Below, in pieces: positions 35,170 to 43,536 of a stretch of 64,000 nucleotides of DNA. Location of the stretch: assembly GCF_003991425.1 (NCBI RefSeq), contig NZ_CP034346.1:2889501-2953500 (forward strand). Reading direction: 5' to 3'. The DNA comes from Paenibacillus lutimineralis (lineage in GTDB: Bacteria; Bacillota; Bacilli; Paenibacillales; Paenibacillaceae). Below the pieces are notes generated by a model that worked only from the letters and a program-made list of their open reading frames with translations, was not told the origin of the DNA and did no database searches. A program made the position numbers and the translations under genes. Within the stretch, counting starts at the first letter, position 1, and each line of letters starts with the position of its first letter.

Positions 35170-35993
35170 AAGTCTGGAAATGGGGCTATGAATCTGATAA
35201 ATATGATTCTTTTACTTTTCCTAACCGTGATGCAGTAAGTCAATATCTAGATCCTTATTTTAATGGAACTGTAATCGGGGAAAAATGGGGAGTGGTGCCG
35301 TTTGAAACCTATCGATCGCGGAAGCGTTGTGACTGTACAGGGATAGGCAGCCATATTCCTATATTCGGTGAACGTACCGTAGAAGTGCTTGCACCTTATC
35401 TCAATTCGAATGTAGAGTTACTGCCTTTACAGCATCCTTCAAAGCGTTTCTATGCTGTCAATGTCATTAGGCTTATAGATGCATTGGACTATGAGAATTC
35501 AGAAGTTGAATATGTTGAGGGACACCCCGGCTTTGTTAGAGATGTTCATCGATTTGCATTCAAGCTGGATGTGATCCAAGAGTCCCCGATCTTTATGATT
35601 CCAGAATATAAGAGTCTACGTATATTTGTGACGGATACTTTTAAAGAGGCAGTAGAAGCTAACGGGCTAAAGGGATTCACTTTTGAGTTGCTGTGGGACT
35701 CCGAGATGAATAATGATGCAGAGGCAGATTTGGAGTGGCAGTATCAAGAAGCGTTAGCGGCTGTAGAGCGTAATAAGGGTGAAGAATTCTCTTTTGATGA
35801 GGCTATAAAAAGAATGGAAGCCGGGGAGAGCTTAGCGAGCGGTCAGTGGAGGCTTCAGCAAGCACCTGACGGAACGATAAGACTTGGGAATCTTCAAGCA
35901 GATGGCAGCTATAACTGGATTCAGCCGATCTTTTATCCCCCAGTCCTGCTTGATCTAAAGTGGCATGTAGTGAATTCTCTGCCAGTGAAATAA
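35166..35993 (+). CDS. Imm11-like (DUF1629) immunity-type protein
   Basis: A 275-residue soluble protein. Residues about 30-185 resemble the DUF1629/Imm11 family: IFGERTVEVLAPYLNSNVELLPL, YAVNVIRLIDALDYENSEV, then PIFMIPEYKSLRIFVTDTFK and GLKGFTFELLWDS. The last 90 residues are acidic and unassigned. Imm11-family proteins are predicted immunity proteins of polymorphic toxin systems, yet no toxin gene lies in the window. A terminator whose loop is interrupted by the insertion sequence follows the gene. Confidence 0.7.
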   Translation: MKVWKWGYESDKYDSFTFPNRDAVSQYLDPYFNGTVIGEKWGVVPFETYRSRKRCDCTGIGSHIPIFGERTVEVLAPYLNSNVELLPLQHPSKRFYAVNVIRLIDALDYENSEVEYVEGHPGFVRDVHRFAFKLDVIQESPIFMIPEYKSLRIFVTDTFKEAVEANGLKGFTFELLWDSEMNNDAEADLEWQYQEALAAVERNKGEEFSFDEAIKRMEAGESLASGQWRLQQAPDGTIRLGNLQADGSYNWIQPIFYPPVLLDLKWHVVNSLPVK

Positions 35994-36163
35994 GAAACTA
36001 ACTGTCATACCCCTTACATCGAACTTTCGTTAGACGTTCGAGCATTTCATGAGCATAATAAATAGTCACAGATTTGATAGTTTACAAGGAAAAAAAGGAA
36101 GGCTGCCTAACCAGCAATGTGAACTGCACCCCGTCAAGTAGACAATACAAATAAGTAAAATAT

Positions 36164-37051
36164 TTAGGCGGTCTTAGTCCTGTATTCCATGGGACTGAGA
36201 CCGTTTAATTTTGCTTGTAAACGGTCATTGTTGTAGAAGTGGATGTAGTCGTTAATGTCCTTCTCTAGTTCCTCAAAGGTACTGTATGTATTCAGATAAT
36301 ACCTCTCGCATTTTAAGGTCCCCCAGAATGCCTCCATCGGTCCGTTGTCGATACACCGACTAATACGTGACATACTCTGTGTCATGTTGGCTTTGTCCAG
36401 TTTTCGTTTGAATTCTAACGAAGTATATTGAAAACCTCGATCACTGTGTAGCATAGGAGTAGCGCCCGGAACAGCATCAAGAGCTCTATCCAGCGTTTCA
36501 AATACGAGTCTGTTGTTGTTCGAATGCCCAATCACACTGGAAATAATCATGTTGCTGTGGAGATCCAGAATAGCGCTGAGATAAGCCTTCTGGCCGTTTC
36601 CGCACTTAAATTCCGTTACATCAGTTAGCCATTTCTCGTTGGGCTTTTCAGCCTGAAACTTGCGGTTCAGCAGGTTCTCTGCAACATGCTGAGGTGTAGA
36701 GCGCATGTATTTCTTTTTCTTCCTGCGAATGACCGACTGTATACCTGCTAGCTTCATAAGCCGCTGGATTCGTTTGTGGTTAATAGGTTTGTCCGTGTCT
36801 CGAGAGAGCTGGACGGTATGTCTTCGGTAGCCGTAAATGCCTCGCACCTGCTCATGAAGGGCTAGTATGGCTTCTGTCAACTGTTTGTTCTCCTGCTCAC
36901 GCTGGCTGGGCTTATGATTAATCCATTTGTAATAACTAGACCTTGGCACCCGAGCTACCTCACATAGTATCCGCAGGCTAATCTGCGACTCTTCGTGAAC
37001 GGCTCGAATGGCCAAGTAAACATGCGCTTGTCTATGCCCGCTTAAACTCAT
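36164..37051 (-). CDS. IS3-family transposase OrfB (DDE catalytic part)
   Basis: A 295-residue integrase-like transposase. The HTH_21 region is near the N-terminus (GIYGYRRHTVQLSRD, KPINHKRIQRLMKLAGI) and the rve catalytic domain carries the three acidic residues: Asp in WLTDVTEF, Asp in MLHSDRGFQYTS and Glu in DNGPMEAFWGTLKCE. The C-terminal YIHFYNNDRLQAKLNGLSP is usual for IS3. Its ATG overlaps the orfA stop (ATGA), but the functional product is probably an OrfAB fusion made by frameshifting. Confidence 0.95.
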   Translation of the reverse strand: MSLSGHRQAHVYLAIRAVHEESQISLRILCEVARVPRSSYYKWINHKPSQREQENKQLTEAILALHEQVRGIYGYRRHTVQLSRDTDKPINHKRIQRLMKLAGIQSVIRRKKKKYMRSTPQHVAENLLNRKFQAEKPNEKWLTDVTEFKCGNGQKAYLSAILDLHSNMIISSVIGHSNNNRLVFETLDRALDAVPGATPMLHSDRGFQYTSLEFKRKLDKANMTQSMSRISRCIDNGPMEAFWGTLKCERYYLNTYSTFEELEKDINDYIHFYNNDRLQAKLNGLSPMEYRTKTA

Positions 37052-37722
37052 CTCCCTTGCAATTCCCGTAACTTTTTTAAGAATGCGTTCTCCGCTCTTA
37101 ACCGTTCATTTTCATATTCCAGTTGTTTCATTGCAAATTTCTGCCGATCGGTTTCAGTCAGTTCCTCGGGTGCTTTCTTTCGACCTCGCCCATCCTTTAG
37201 CGCATCCGGCCCCCCACTCTCATATTTCTTCACCCACTGGTACACTTGATTGTAGGAAACCTCAAACTGGTCTGCCGTCTTCCGATAGTCACGCTCATGT
37301 GCAATACAATAAAGCGCGATATTCATTCGTTCCTGCCAAGTAGTAGTCCGACTTTTTGTCATAGACCTTGCGCCCCCGTTATACGTTTTCAAGTTGCTAT
37401 GACCATTATACTTGTCGATCCACCGTTTGAGTTGAGTACGGCTTGCAATTTTATATTTAACGATTAGTTCGTATTGCGAGTATTGTCCCGAAAGATAATC
37501 CTGGACCGCCTGGGTTTTCAGTTCTGATGAATAACTGCAGTTACGAGTTCGGATTTCCAATCCATCCATTCCATAAAGCTCGTAACGTTTACGCCATTTC
37601 ACCAATGTATTAATACTGATTTTATGTTGGCGAGCGACTTCGGCCCGAGTGCCCTCCCCCGAACTTAACTCTTCTAAAATTGCTAATTTTTCTATTGCTG
37701 TGAATGTGTCTGGTTTTGACAA
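37048..37722 (-). CDS. IS3-family transposase OrfA (DNA-binding part)
   Basis: A 224-residue protein with two helix-turn-helix units (TRAEVARQHKISINTLVKWRKRYE, and YRKTADQFEVSYNQVYQWVKKYE) and a C-terminal leucine-zipper-like helix (KFAMKQLEYENERLRAENAFLKKL). It binds the inverted repeats. The start is TTG at 37722 after AGGGGGG. Near its end the heptamer A-AAA-AAG (37072-37078 on the complement) is in the correct phase for a -1 shift into orfB. Confidence 0.93.
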   Translation of the reverse strand: MSKPDTFTAIEKLAILEELSSGEGTRAEVARQHKISINTLVKWRKRYELYGMDGLEIRTRNCSYSSELKTQAVQDYLSGQYSQYELIVKYKIASRTQLKRWIDKYNGHSNLKTYNGGARSMTKSRTTTWQERMNIALYCIAHERDYRKTADQFEVSYNQVYQWVKKYESGGPDALKDGRGRKKAPEELTETDRQKFAMKQLEYENERLRAENAFLKKLRELQGR

Positions 37723-37836
37723 AAGAAATGCCCCCCTCTGGGTAGTCGGTTTATTTTTTAAACCTGTCTACTTAGAGGGGAGCATATCAATGGATAGGTA
37801 GCCTTTTTGTTTTGTCTCTTTAGATCTATACAACGA

Positions 37837-38247
37837 TTAGACAGCATGATTCTTGTATTGCTTCGGCGTGACGCCGGTATATTTCTTGAAGACCTTCGTG
37901 AAATGGCTCTGATCGTGGAAATTTAGCAGACTGGCGGCGCGAAGGGGAGAGGCATCAGAGAGAGTAAGGAGCTTCTTAGCTTCTTCGATCTTCTGTCGTT
38001 GAATATATTCGATGACGGTCATGCCTGTCTCTTGCTTGAACAACTTAGAGAGATATGCAGGGTGAACACCGGCCACATCCGCAAGCTCTGTCCGCTTAAT
38101 CGACTCGTAGATACGGTTGAATATATAATCCTGGCAGACCCCGATCGGTTTGGAGTGGATCCGAAACGGTATGAGTGAAGGACCAGAGATAATTATAGAT
38201 CGGTTGAGCGTCCTAATTGAGGGGGGAATTGAAAAAGCAATAAACAA
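37837..38247 (-). pseudogene. Truncated AraC-family regulator
   Basis: Only the C-terminal AraC DNA-binding domain is recognisable, at 37837 to about 38140 (TELADVAGVHPAYLSKLFKQ, TVIEYIQRQKIEEAKKLL, NFHDQSHFTKVFKKYTGVTP). The first 35-40 residues (MFIAFSIPPSIRTLNRS...) do not resemble a sensor domain, and no ribosome site was found for this start. The usual N-terminal 200 or more residues are absent. It is probably the remnant of a larger regulator cut by deletion. It lies just beyond the insertion sequence. Confidence 0.7.
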
Positions 38248-38287
38248 GTACGTGAAAGGTTGCTAAAAATTAACAACCTCGTTTGAG

Positions 38288-38312
38288 CCCATCTTGCAAG
38301 AGGTGGGTTTTT
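38288..38312 (+). terminator. Isolated Rho-independent terminator
   Basis: An 8-bp stem CCCATCTT/GAGGTGGG (two wobbles) with loop GCAA is followed by TTTTT. No intact plus-strand gene precedes it, so it may be left from a deleted gene, in keeping with the truncated neighbour. Confidence 0.65.
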
Positions 38313-38389
38313 AGTTATAAGAAACTTTCCTTTACATAAAAAGGAAAATAACCTCTCGGAGTCGAATAAATGAACTTGGGAGGGAGCCT

Positions 38390-39658
38390 ATGATAAAAGA
38401 TCTGTTACTGGATATTCTCGATATATTATTTCCATTATTGTTATACCAATTGGTCTGCATTACAAATTATAACTTCTATAAAAAAGATCTACGGAGGCAG
38501 ATGCTTCTCGGATTATGCTGTGGAGTCGCAATTGTGTTATCCATGCTTTTGCCAACGAGTATTACGAATGACTTTGACAGCGATCTCAGAACCATACCGT
38601 TAATCATTGCTGTTTTATATGGGAGTAATGTAGGCGGCACCATCTCCTTTATTCTTTTCTTCATGTGCCGTTATTTAATCGGTTTGGACAACATTTTAAT
38701 CGCTTTCATGACCTCACTTTTGATCTACGCTGCCGCATATCCTTTTGCCGCCCGCTTCAATAAGAAATCTCCGCAATTCCGGTTCATCATTAGCATCCTG
38801 TTAACAATTACTGCTTTTATTGTTTTATGGGGCGGATTCACTTTGACGAATCAAATGCCCGAGTCTTACTCCCAATTCTTTATACTACAAGTTTTCATAC
38901 TGCAATTAATTACGATGTGCATGGCTGTCTTGTTAATGGAAGTGACGATTAAAGCGATTTGCATGCAAGAACAAATTATCCGTACTGAAAAGCTGAATGT
39001 AACCAGCCAATTGGCTGCGTCTTTAGCACATGAAATTCGTTCGCCGCTAACTTCGATTAAAGGTTTCTTGCAGTTATCACTGCGGAACGCGGAAGGGAAA
39101 AACAAAAAGTATCTGGAAATATCAATGATGGAACTTGGCCGCATGGAATATATCATTAATGATTTCCTGAATTACGCTAAACCGCAAATGGAGTCGATTG
39201 GAGTGTTCCCGGTATCCGAAATATTGTTTCAAATTAAAGATGAAATGGAGCCGATTGCACGGGCAAACCATGTGGATTTGCAGATGTTGGCAGAAGAGGA
39301 TTTATGGATCCAGGCAGATTTGTCCAAAATAAAGCAAGCGCTGACCCATATCATTAGGAACTCTATAGATGCGACTTCAGCATCAAAAGGACAAGTATCT
39401 ATAGCCGCTTATCGGCAATACAATCAGATTTGTATCCGGATTCGTGATAACGGTGTGGGCATGTCAGCAGAACAACTGTCGATATTAGGAGCTTCTTTCT
39501 ATTCCACCAAGATGAATGGCACCGGTCTTGGGCTGATGGTGACCTTTCGGATTATCCAGTCGATTGGAGGAAGAGTGGAGTTTAAGAGCGTCAAGGGAGA
39601 GGGAACTACCGCCCTTGTCAAGCTTCCAACTGCTCCTGATTTACAATTGAAAGCTTGA
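38390..39658 (+). CDS. KinB-like membrane sensor histidine kinase
   Basis: A 422-residue kinase whose first 195 residues hold six predicted membrane segments of the 5TMR-LYT type (TIPLIIAVLYGSNVGGTISF, MCRYLIGLDN). Then come HisKA with His 214 in SLAHEIRSPLTSIKGFL and a HATPase domain (HIIRNSIDATSASKG, IRDNGVGM, TKMNGTGLGLMV). The arrangement matches KinB and related kinases that feed the sporulation phosphorelay through Spo0F. No response regulator adjoins it, which suits that role. The ATG follows GGGAGGGAG. Confidence 0.88.
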   Translation: MIKDLLLDILDILFPLLLYQLVCITNYNFYKKDLRRQMLLGLCCGVAIVLSMLLPTSITNDFDSDLRTIPLIIAVLYGSNVGGTISFILFFMCRYLIGLDNILIAFMTSLLIYAAAYPFAARFNKKSPQFRFIISILLTITAFIVLWGGFTLTNQMPESYSQFFILQVFILQLITMCMAVLLMEVTIKAICMQEQIIRTEKLNVTSQLAASLAHEIRSPLTSIKGFLQLSLRNAEGKNKKYLEISMMELGRMEYIINDFLNYAKPQMESIGVFPVSEILFQIKDEMEPIARANHVDLQMLAEEDLWIQADLSKIKQALTHIIRNSIDATSASKGQVSIAAYRQYNQICIRIRDNGVGMSAEQLSILGASFYSTKMNGTGLGLMVTFRIIQSIGGRVEFKSVKGEGTTALVKLPTAPDLQLKA

Positions 39659-39879
39659 CAAGCTTGTCCCTGTTCAGAAAAAGGGAAGATGGATTCCATG
39701 TTAGACATTGTGGGCGGCTTCTTTATTGTAGGACGTTAGAGGAACAGTTCGAGGATGTTCCGCACGATATGGAATGCCATGTTGATACGGAAGGCCATAC
39801 CTATGATTTTGGCTACGGAATGAACTGGAGCAGTATCATTGAAGATACACGCACGGCGAAATACAAGAAAACACGTTAA
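39655..39879 (+). CDS. Small hypothetical protein
   Basis: A 74-residue frame beginning at a TTG that overlaps the kinase stop, with no convincing ribosome site. The sequence has a coherent core (LEEQFEDVPHDMECHVDTEGHTYDFGYGMNW) with regular amphipathic composition. No family is recognised. It may be a real small gene with a different start or the end of a decayed one. Confidence 0.4.
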   Translation: MTSLSLFRKREDGFHVRHCGRLLYCRTLEEQFEDVPHDMECHVDTEGHTYDFGYGMNWSSIIEDTRTAKYKKTR

Positions 39880-39892
39880 TCAATCATGCAAT

Positions 39893-39936
39893 GGATAAAA
39901 AAGATGACTCCTGTCCAGTACCAGTACAGGAGTCAT
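39893..39936 (-). terminator. Terminator of the MetE-C-type gene (minus strand)
   Basis: Perfect 11-bp arms ATGACTCCTGT (39904-39914) and complement (39926-39936) are followed on the minus strand by CTTTTTT. Confidence 0.85.
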
Positions 39937-39956
39937 TTGGTATTCCTTACAGTGCA

Positions 39957-41117
39957 TTACTCGCCCCAGTATTTCAGAGCGATGTTTTGCCCTTGATCAA
40001 TCTTCGCCCATTGCTCATCTTCGGTCAGTTCATTGCCGCCGTCACAGGAGGCAAAGCCGCACTGGTGCGAGAGGAGCAAGCGTTCTTTCGGGATAATCTT
40101 GGATGCTTCGTCAAGTAATTGGAGTACGCGGGATTCGTCGTCAAGGGTGTTTGTTTTACTCGACAGCAAACCAAGTACGATTTCAGTATCTGGCTTATCC
40201 TTGAACACCGCAAGTGCGTCAAGCGAACCGGCTCTATCGTCATCCCACTCCAGGAAGAAGCGGTCGTATTTCAGCTGCTTCAAGAACAAATCGGCAATTT
40301 TGCTGTACGATCCACCGCCCATATTTCGAGAATCGTAGTTGCCACGGCAGTTGTGCGTCCACATTTTCAGTCCAAGGCTGTGACCGAAGTCAATCACTGT
40401 GTTGTTGATGTCGATAAATTCCGTCGCCAATGCCTGCACAGCTTCTTGATCAATATTTTGGCCCGTGTACGGAGAGTTGGGGTTGTCATCCGCAAAAATC
40501 TCCCAAAGGCAATCATCGAATTGCAGAATTTTACCTCCTGCTGCAGCGTATTCCTGAACAAATTCTTTGTACGCTTGAATAAGCCCCGCTTTTAATTCCT
40601 GCGGTGTGGCATAGACGGAATCTTTGCCGCCGATGTTGTCAGACCATGAGAGTTCTCCGAAAATATGAGATGGCGAAGGGATACAGAGCTTCGTTTCTCT
40701 GTCACCTGTAATATCAGCCTGTCTTTGGAAAATGCTAATGAAATGATGGTTCTTGCCGCTAAGCGGTGCGGTAATGCGCAGACCGATGTCGCGGCGAGTT
40801 TCGTATTTTTGGGTCTCGTCCTTGTCACGGAAGAAGTAGCCGTGCTCGGCAATATAGCGGTTGATACCTGCTAATCCCCATACAAAATCCAGGTGCCACA
40901 TCGACTTTGAGAATTCGCCGTCCGTTATAATCTCAAGTCCATGCTGAATTTCTTGATCTATCACTCTTTTAGTCGCTTGATGTTCGCATTCCTCATATCC
41001 CGAGAAATCGGTATAGAACGGATACGTAATATCGTCGCGGTGTTCGATTTGGTGTTTGTAGCTCAGCAGGTTCTGAGGGCGAAGCAAGCTGCCGACCGTT
41101 TGAAATTTCTTGCTCAT
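39957..41117 (-). CDS. MetE C-terminal-domain-like (YxjG/YxjH) methyltransferase family protein
   Basis: A 386-residue barrel protein of the cobalamin-independent methionine synthase C-domain family, shorter than MetE (about 760) because the N-terminal barrel is absent. The zinc ligands are visible: His and Cys in WTHNCRGN, Glu in FFLEWDDDRAG and Cys in HQCGFASCDGG. Like B. subtilis YxjG/YxjH it probably transfers a methyl group to homocysteine or a similar thiol from a donor that is not folate triglutamate. The ATG follows AGGAGG. A LysR gene lies just upstream on the same strand; no S-box or T-box leader was recognised in the 101-base gap. Confidence 0.9.
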   Translation of the reverse strand: MSKKFQTVGSLLRPQNLLSYKHQIEHRDDITYPFYTDFSGYEECEHQATKRVIDQEIQHGLEIITDGEFSKSMWHLDFVWGLAGINRYIAEHGYFFRDKDETQKYETRRDIGLRITAPLSGKNHHFISIFQRQADITGDRETKLCIPSPSHIFGELSWSDNIGGKDSVYATPQELKAGLIQAYKEFVQEYAAAGGKILQFDDCLWEIFADDNPNSPYTGQNIDQEAVQALATEFIDINNTVIDFGHSLGLKMWTHNCRGNYDSRNMGGGSYSKIADLFLKQLKYDRFFLEWDDDRAGSLDALAVFKDKPDTEIVLGLLSSKTNTLDDESRVLQLLDEASKIIPKERLLLSHQCGFASCDGGNELTEDEQWAKIDQGQNIALKYWGE

Positions 41118-41218
41118 CGGGTAGTCCTCCTAAATGTTTGGTACTAAAAATGTAATACAAATAGGAGTATATAGGGTAACGCCATTATTCTATGTTCCGT
41201 TATAGTTATTAGCTATAC

Positions 41219-42142
41219 CTAACCATCCATAAGAACATCATACTCGGATACCACTTGTTTTAATTCTTCCAGGTACATCATGGCCTGCTTGGTAAGTTGT
41301 ATTGAATTATGCGCAATCCAGCCAACCACTATCGTATCTTCGATACGAAGGGGTACGGCGATAATGTTATCCCCATTCAAATCTGCGCTAACAATTCCCG
41401 TTGAAATCGTGTAGCCATTGAGGCCGATCATCAGGTTGAAGATGGTAGCTCTATCGCTAACGCGGATCGTTTTCTTGCTATATGCCGTGCTGAGGATTTC
41501 CTCGGAAAAATAGAACGAGTTGTTCTCACCTTGATCAAAGGAGAGGCAAGGGTACTCTTCTAAATCTTCAGGCGTGACATACTCTTGCTTGGCGAGCGGG
41601 TTCAACGTACTGACGAAAATATGTGGTTTGGCTGTAAACAGCGGGTGGAAGGTCAATCCATTCTCGCGCAGTAGTTTTTCAAGGACTCTTCTATTGAACG
41701 GATTCATGTATAGAATGCCCAGCTCGCTTCTCAAGGTTTTTACATCCTCGATAATTTCATGAGTCCGTGTCTCGCGTAACGTAAATTCATATTCGTCCGC
41801 ATTGGTTTTCTTGACCATGTTCACGAACGCATTCACAGCAAAGGCATAGTGTTGAGTTGAGATGGAGCATAGGCGACGAGTTGGTTTCTTGCTTAAATAG
41901 CGCTGCTCCAGCAAGCTTGCTTGCTCGACGACTTGACGGGCATAACCTAGAAATTCTACACCGTCCATTGTTAGTGTGATGCCTTTGGGCGTTCTGTTGA
42001 AGAGCTCGACACCGATCTCGGCCTCCAAGTCTTTTACTGCATTGGACAAGCTCGGTTGTGATATATAAAGACTCTCCGCTGCCTTATTAATCGAACCACA
42101 GTTCACGATTTCGATAAAGTACTTGAGTTGCTGCAATGTCAT
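41219..42142 (-). CDS. LysR-family transcriptional regulator
   Basis: A 307-residue regulator with the N-terminal winged helix (LKYFIEIVNCGSINKAAESLYISQPSLSNAVKDLE) and an effector-binding domain (SELGILYMN, FHPLFTAKPHIFVS, NLMIGLNGYTISTGI). The AGGAGG ribosome site on the complement places the start at 42142. It is in tandem with the methyltransferase gene, not divergent from it, and is the likely regulator of that gene, possibly responding to a sulfur metabolite. Confidence 0.92.
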   Translation of the reverse strand: MTLQQLKYFIEIVNCGSINKAAESLYISQPSLSNAVKDLEAEIGVELFNRTPKGITLTMDGVEFLGYARQVVEQASLLEQRYLSKKPTRRLCSISTQHYAFAVNAFVNMVKKTNADEYEFTLRETRTHEIIEDVKTLRSELGILYMNPFNRRVLEKLLRENGLTFHPLFTAKPHIFVSTLNPLAKQEYVTPEDLEEYPCLSFDQGENNSFYFSEEILSTAYSKKTIRVSDRATIFNLMIGLNGYTISTGIVSADLNGDNIIAVPLRIEDTIVVGWIAHNSIQLTKQAMMYLEELKQVVSEYDVLMDG

Positions 42143-42319
42143 CGGATTTTCCTCCTGGTCGAGTGTGGGATATTTGTTCTATTTTTTGTGTTGTAATTCT
42201 CTCTTATGTTATATACATAGTATCCGCGCAAAATATTGTCTGCTGTTTGCAGAATTATATCATATTCAGTACGAGCAAAATATTTTGAATGAAATTAACG
42301 AAGCTAGAAGGTGGCCAAA

Positions 42320-43300
42320 TTGACTCTTAATATACTGAACAGCGAGGTGCACAGCCTCTTTGATCAATTTACGGATCTGATTCAAGGACAAACCCAGCAG
42401 CGTTCATGGGAACAGCATATCACGATTCCTACGCAGGTTGGAGAGGGAAGCATCTTGAGAACACCCATCCGTCCCGGTATGGAAATAGTTGTAACAGACC
42501 TGACCTATGCGCAGGATATGAAGCTTCGTATTCAGGAAGCATGCCCGCTGTTTGAGCTTAGCTACTGCCTTAGCGGAGACATTTATTGTGAATGGGATGG
42601 CAAAGAAAGCCATACTCGTCATTGGACGGGCAACGTGCTATTTTTCGAGGATGAATTGGTCTATGAAGAGAAGAAAGCGGATGTCCGCCATCAAATGCTG
42701 GAAATCCGTTTATCTCCGCAGGGGCTATTCCATTATGCGGCTGATCCGAGTGAGAAGCATAGAATGGAGACTTGGCTGAAACGGCATAAGGGACATATTA
42801 ATCCGTATCCAAACACGCCGGAAATTCATCGATGTGTATCGGATATGATGAACTGCTCTTATGATGGTGCACTGAAACGATTGTATATGGAGAGCAAGGC
42901 CATGGAGCTGATCGCTTTGTTCGGGGAAGTGGAAGGCCATGAAATGGAGGGCCATAGCCGCTTCCTGACCCGTGATGATCTACTGAAACTGGATCAAGCA
43001 AGAGAACTGGTGCTTCGCTATTTCGAACAGCCGTTATCGCTTCAGGAGTTGTCGCGTAGAGTTGGGCTTAATGAATTCAAGTTGAAGAAAGGCTTCCGGG
43101 AACGTTTTGACATGACCGTATTCGAACTGGTGCGGAAGCAGAGGATGGAGAAGGCTCTGTATTATATGGAAGTACAACGGATGAATATAGGGGAAGCGGC
43201 GGTAGCTGTGGGCTACAGTAATGTCAGCAATTTCACGACAGCTTTCCGTAAAATTTATGGATACAATCCAAGCGAATATCTCAGAAGGTTCTCCCATTAA
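42320..43300 (+). CDS. AraC-family regulator (PchR-like)
   Basis: A regulator of about 326 residues. The N-terminal 200 residues form a sensor like that of PchR (ELSYCLSGDIYCEWDGKESH, and LEIRLSPQGLF). The C-terminal two helix-turn-helix motifs are LSLQELSRRVGLNEFKLKKGF and IGEAAVAVGYSNVSNFTTAF. TTG at 42320 after AAGGTGG is the likelier start; the GTG at 42311 lies within that ribosome site. It precedes a Fur-boxed siderophore transport operon, and PchR-type proteins activate such genes when their siderophore is bound. Confidence 0.88.
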   Translation: MTLNILNSEVHSLFDQFTDLIQGQTQQRSWEQHITIPTQVGEGSILRTPIRPGMEIVVTDLTYAQDMKLRIQEACPLFELSYCLSGDIYCEWDGKESHTRHWTGNVLFFEDELVYEEKKADVRHQMLEIRLSPQGLFHYAADPSEKHRMETWLKRHKGHINPYPNTPEIHRCVSDMMNCSYDGALKRLYMESKAMELIALFGEVEGHEMEGHSRFLTRDDLLKLDQARELVLRYFEQPLSLQELSRRVGLNEFKLKKGFRERFDMTVFELVRKQRMEKALYYMEVQRMNIGEAAVAVGYSNVSNFTTAFRKIYGYNPSEYLRRFSH

Positions 43301-43334
43301 TGATAGTAAATAGGATAGACGAGATGTTACAAGA

Positions 43335-43375
43335 GGGATTTCGGACATGATCAGCATGTTCGGAATCCCTTTTTT
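43335..43375 (+). terminator. Terminator after the PchR-like gene
   Basis: A 15-position stem (GGGATTTCGGACATG with its near-complement, two wobbles) and a 5-base loop are followed by TTTTTT. Confidence 0.85.
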
Positions 43376-43442
43376 GGCTTTTTCAGCTCCTTCTACAGGC
43401 AAAGAAAATACCTTTGCAGGTAGAACACCGATTCATTATCAC

Positions 43443-43457
43443 TGATAATGATTATCA
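43443..43457. promoter_or_regulatory. Perfect Fur box (7-1-7)
   Basis: TGATAATGATTATCA is an exact match to the Bacillus Fur 7-1-7 consensus, 80 bases upstream of the binding-protein gene. It predicts iron repression of the siderophore operon. Confidence 0.92.
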
Positions 43458-43536
43458 ATTGGTCATGCTGCTATTTTCAATATTTCCTGGAACGAAAAGT
43501 ATGTCCAAATTTGCAGAAATTTCAGGGGAGGCAATC

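Larger units (their letters stand above)
36120..37789 (-). mobile_element. IS3-family insertion sequence (IS150-like), intact
   Basis: A 1670-bp element bounded by imperfect 25-bp inverted repeats that start TGA and share AAGTAGACA (19 of 25 positions match), with a 3-bp target duplication ATG at 36117-36119 and 37790-37792. It carries overlapping orfA and orfB with an in-frame A-AAA-AAG slippery heptamer. Both frames are intact and the DDE residues are present, so it may be active. The flanks rejoin into a 14-position hairpin (36099-36112 with 37792-37805) followed by TTT: the element has entered the loop of a transcription terminator. Confidence 0.92.

Noticed and set aside
41118..41218. 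Possible S-box or T-box leader before the MetE-C-type gene
   Set aside because: The gap to the LysR gene is only 101 bases and no conserved riboswitch elements or terminator were found.
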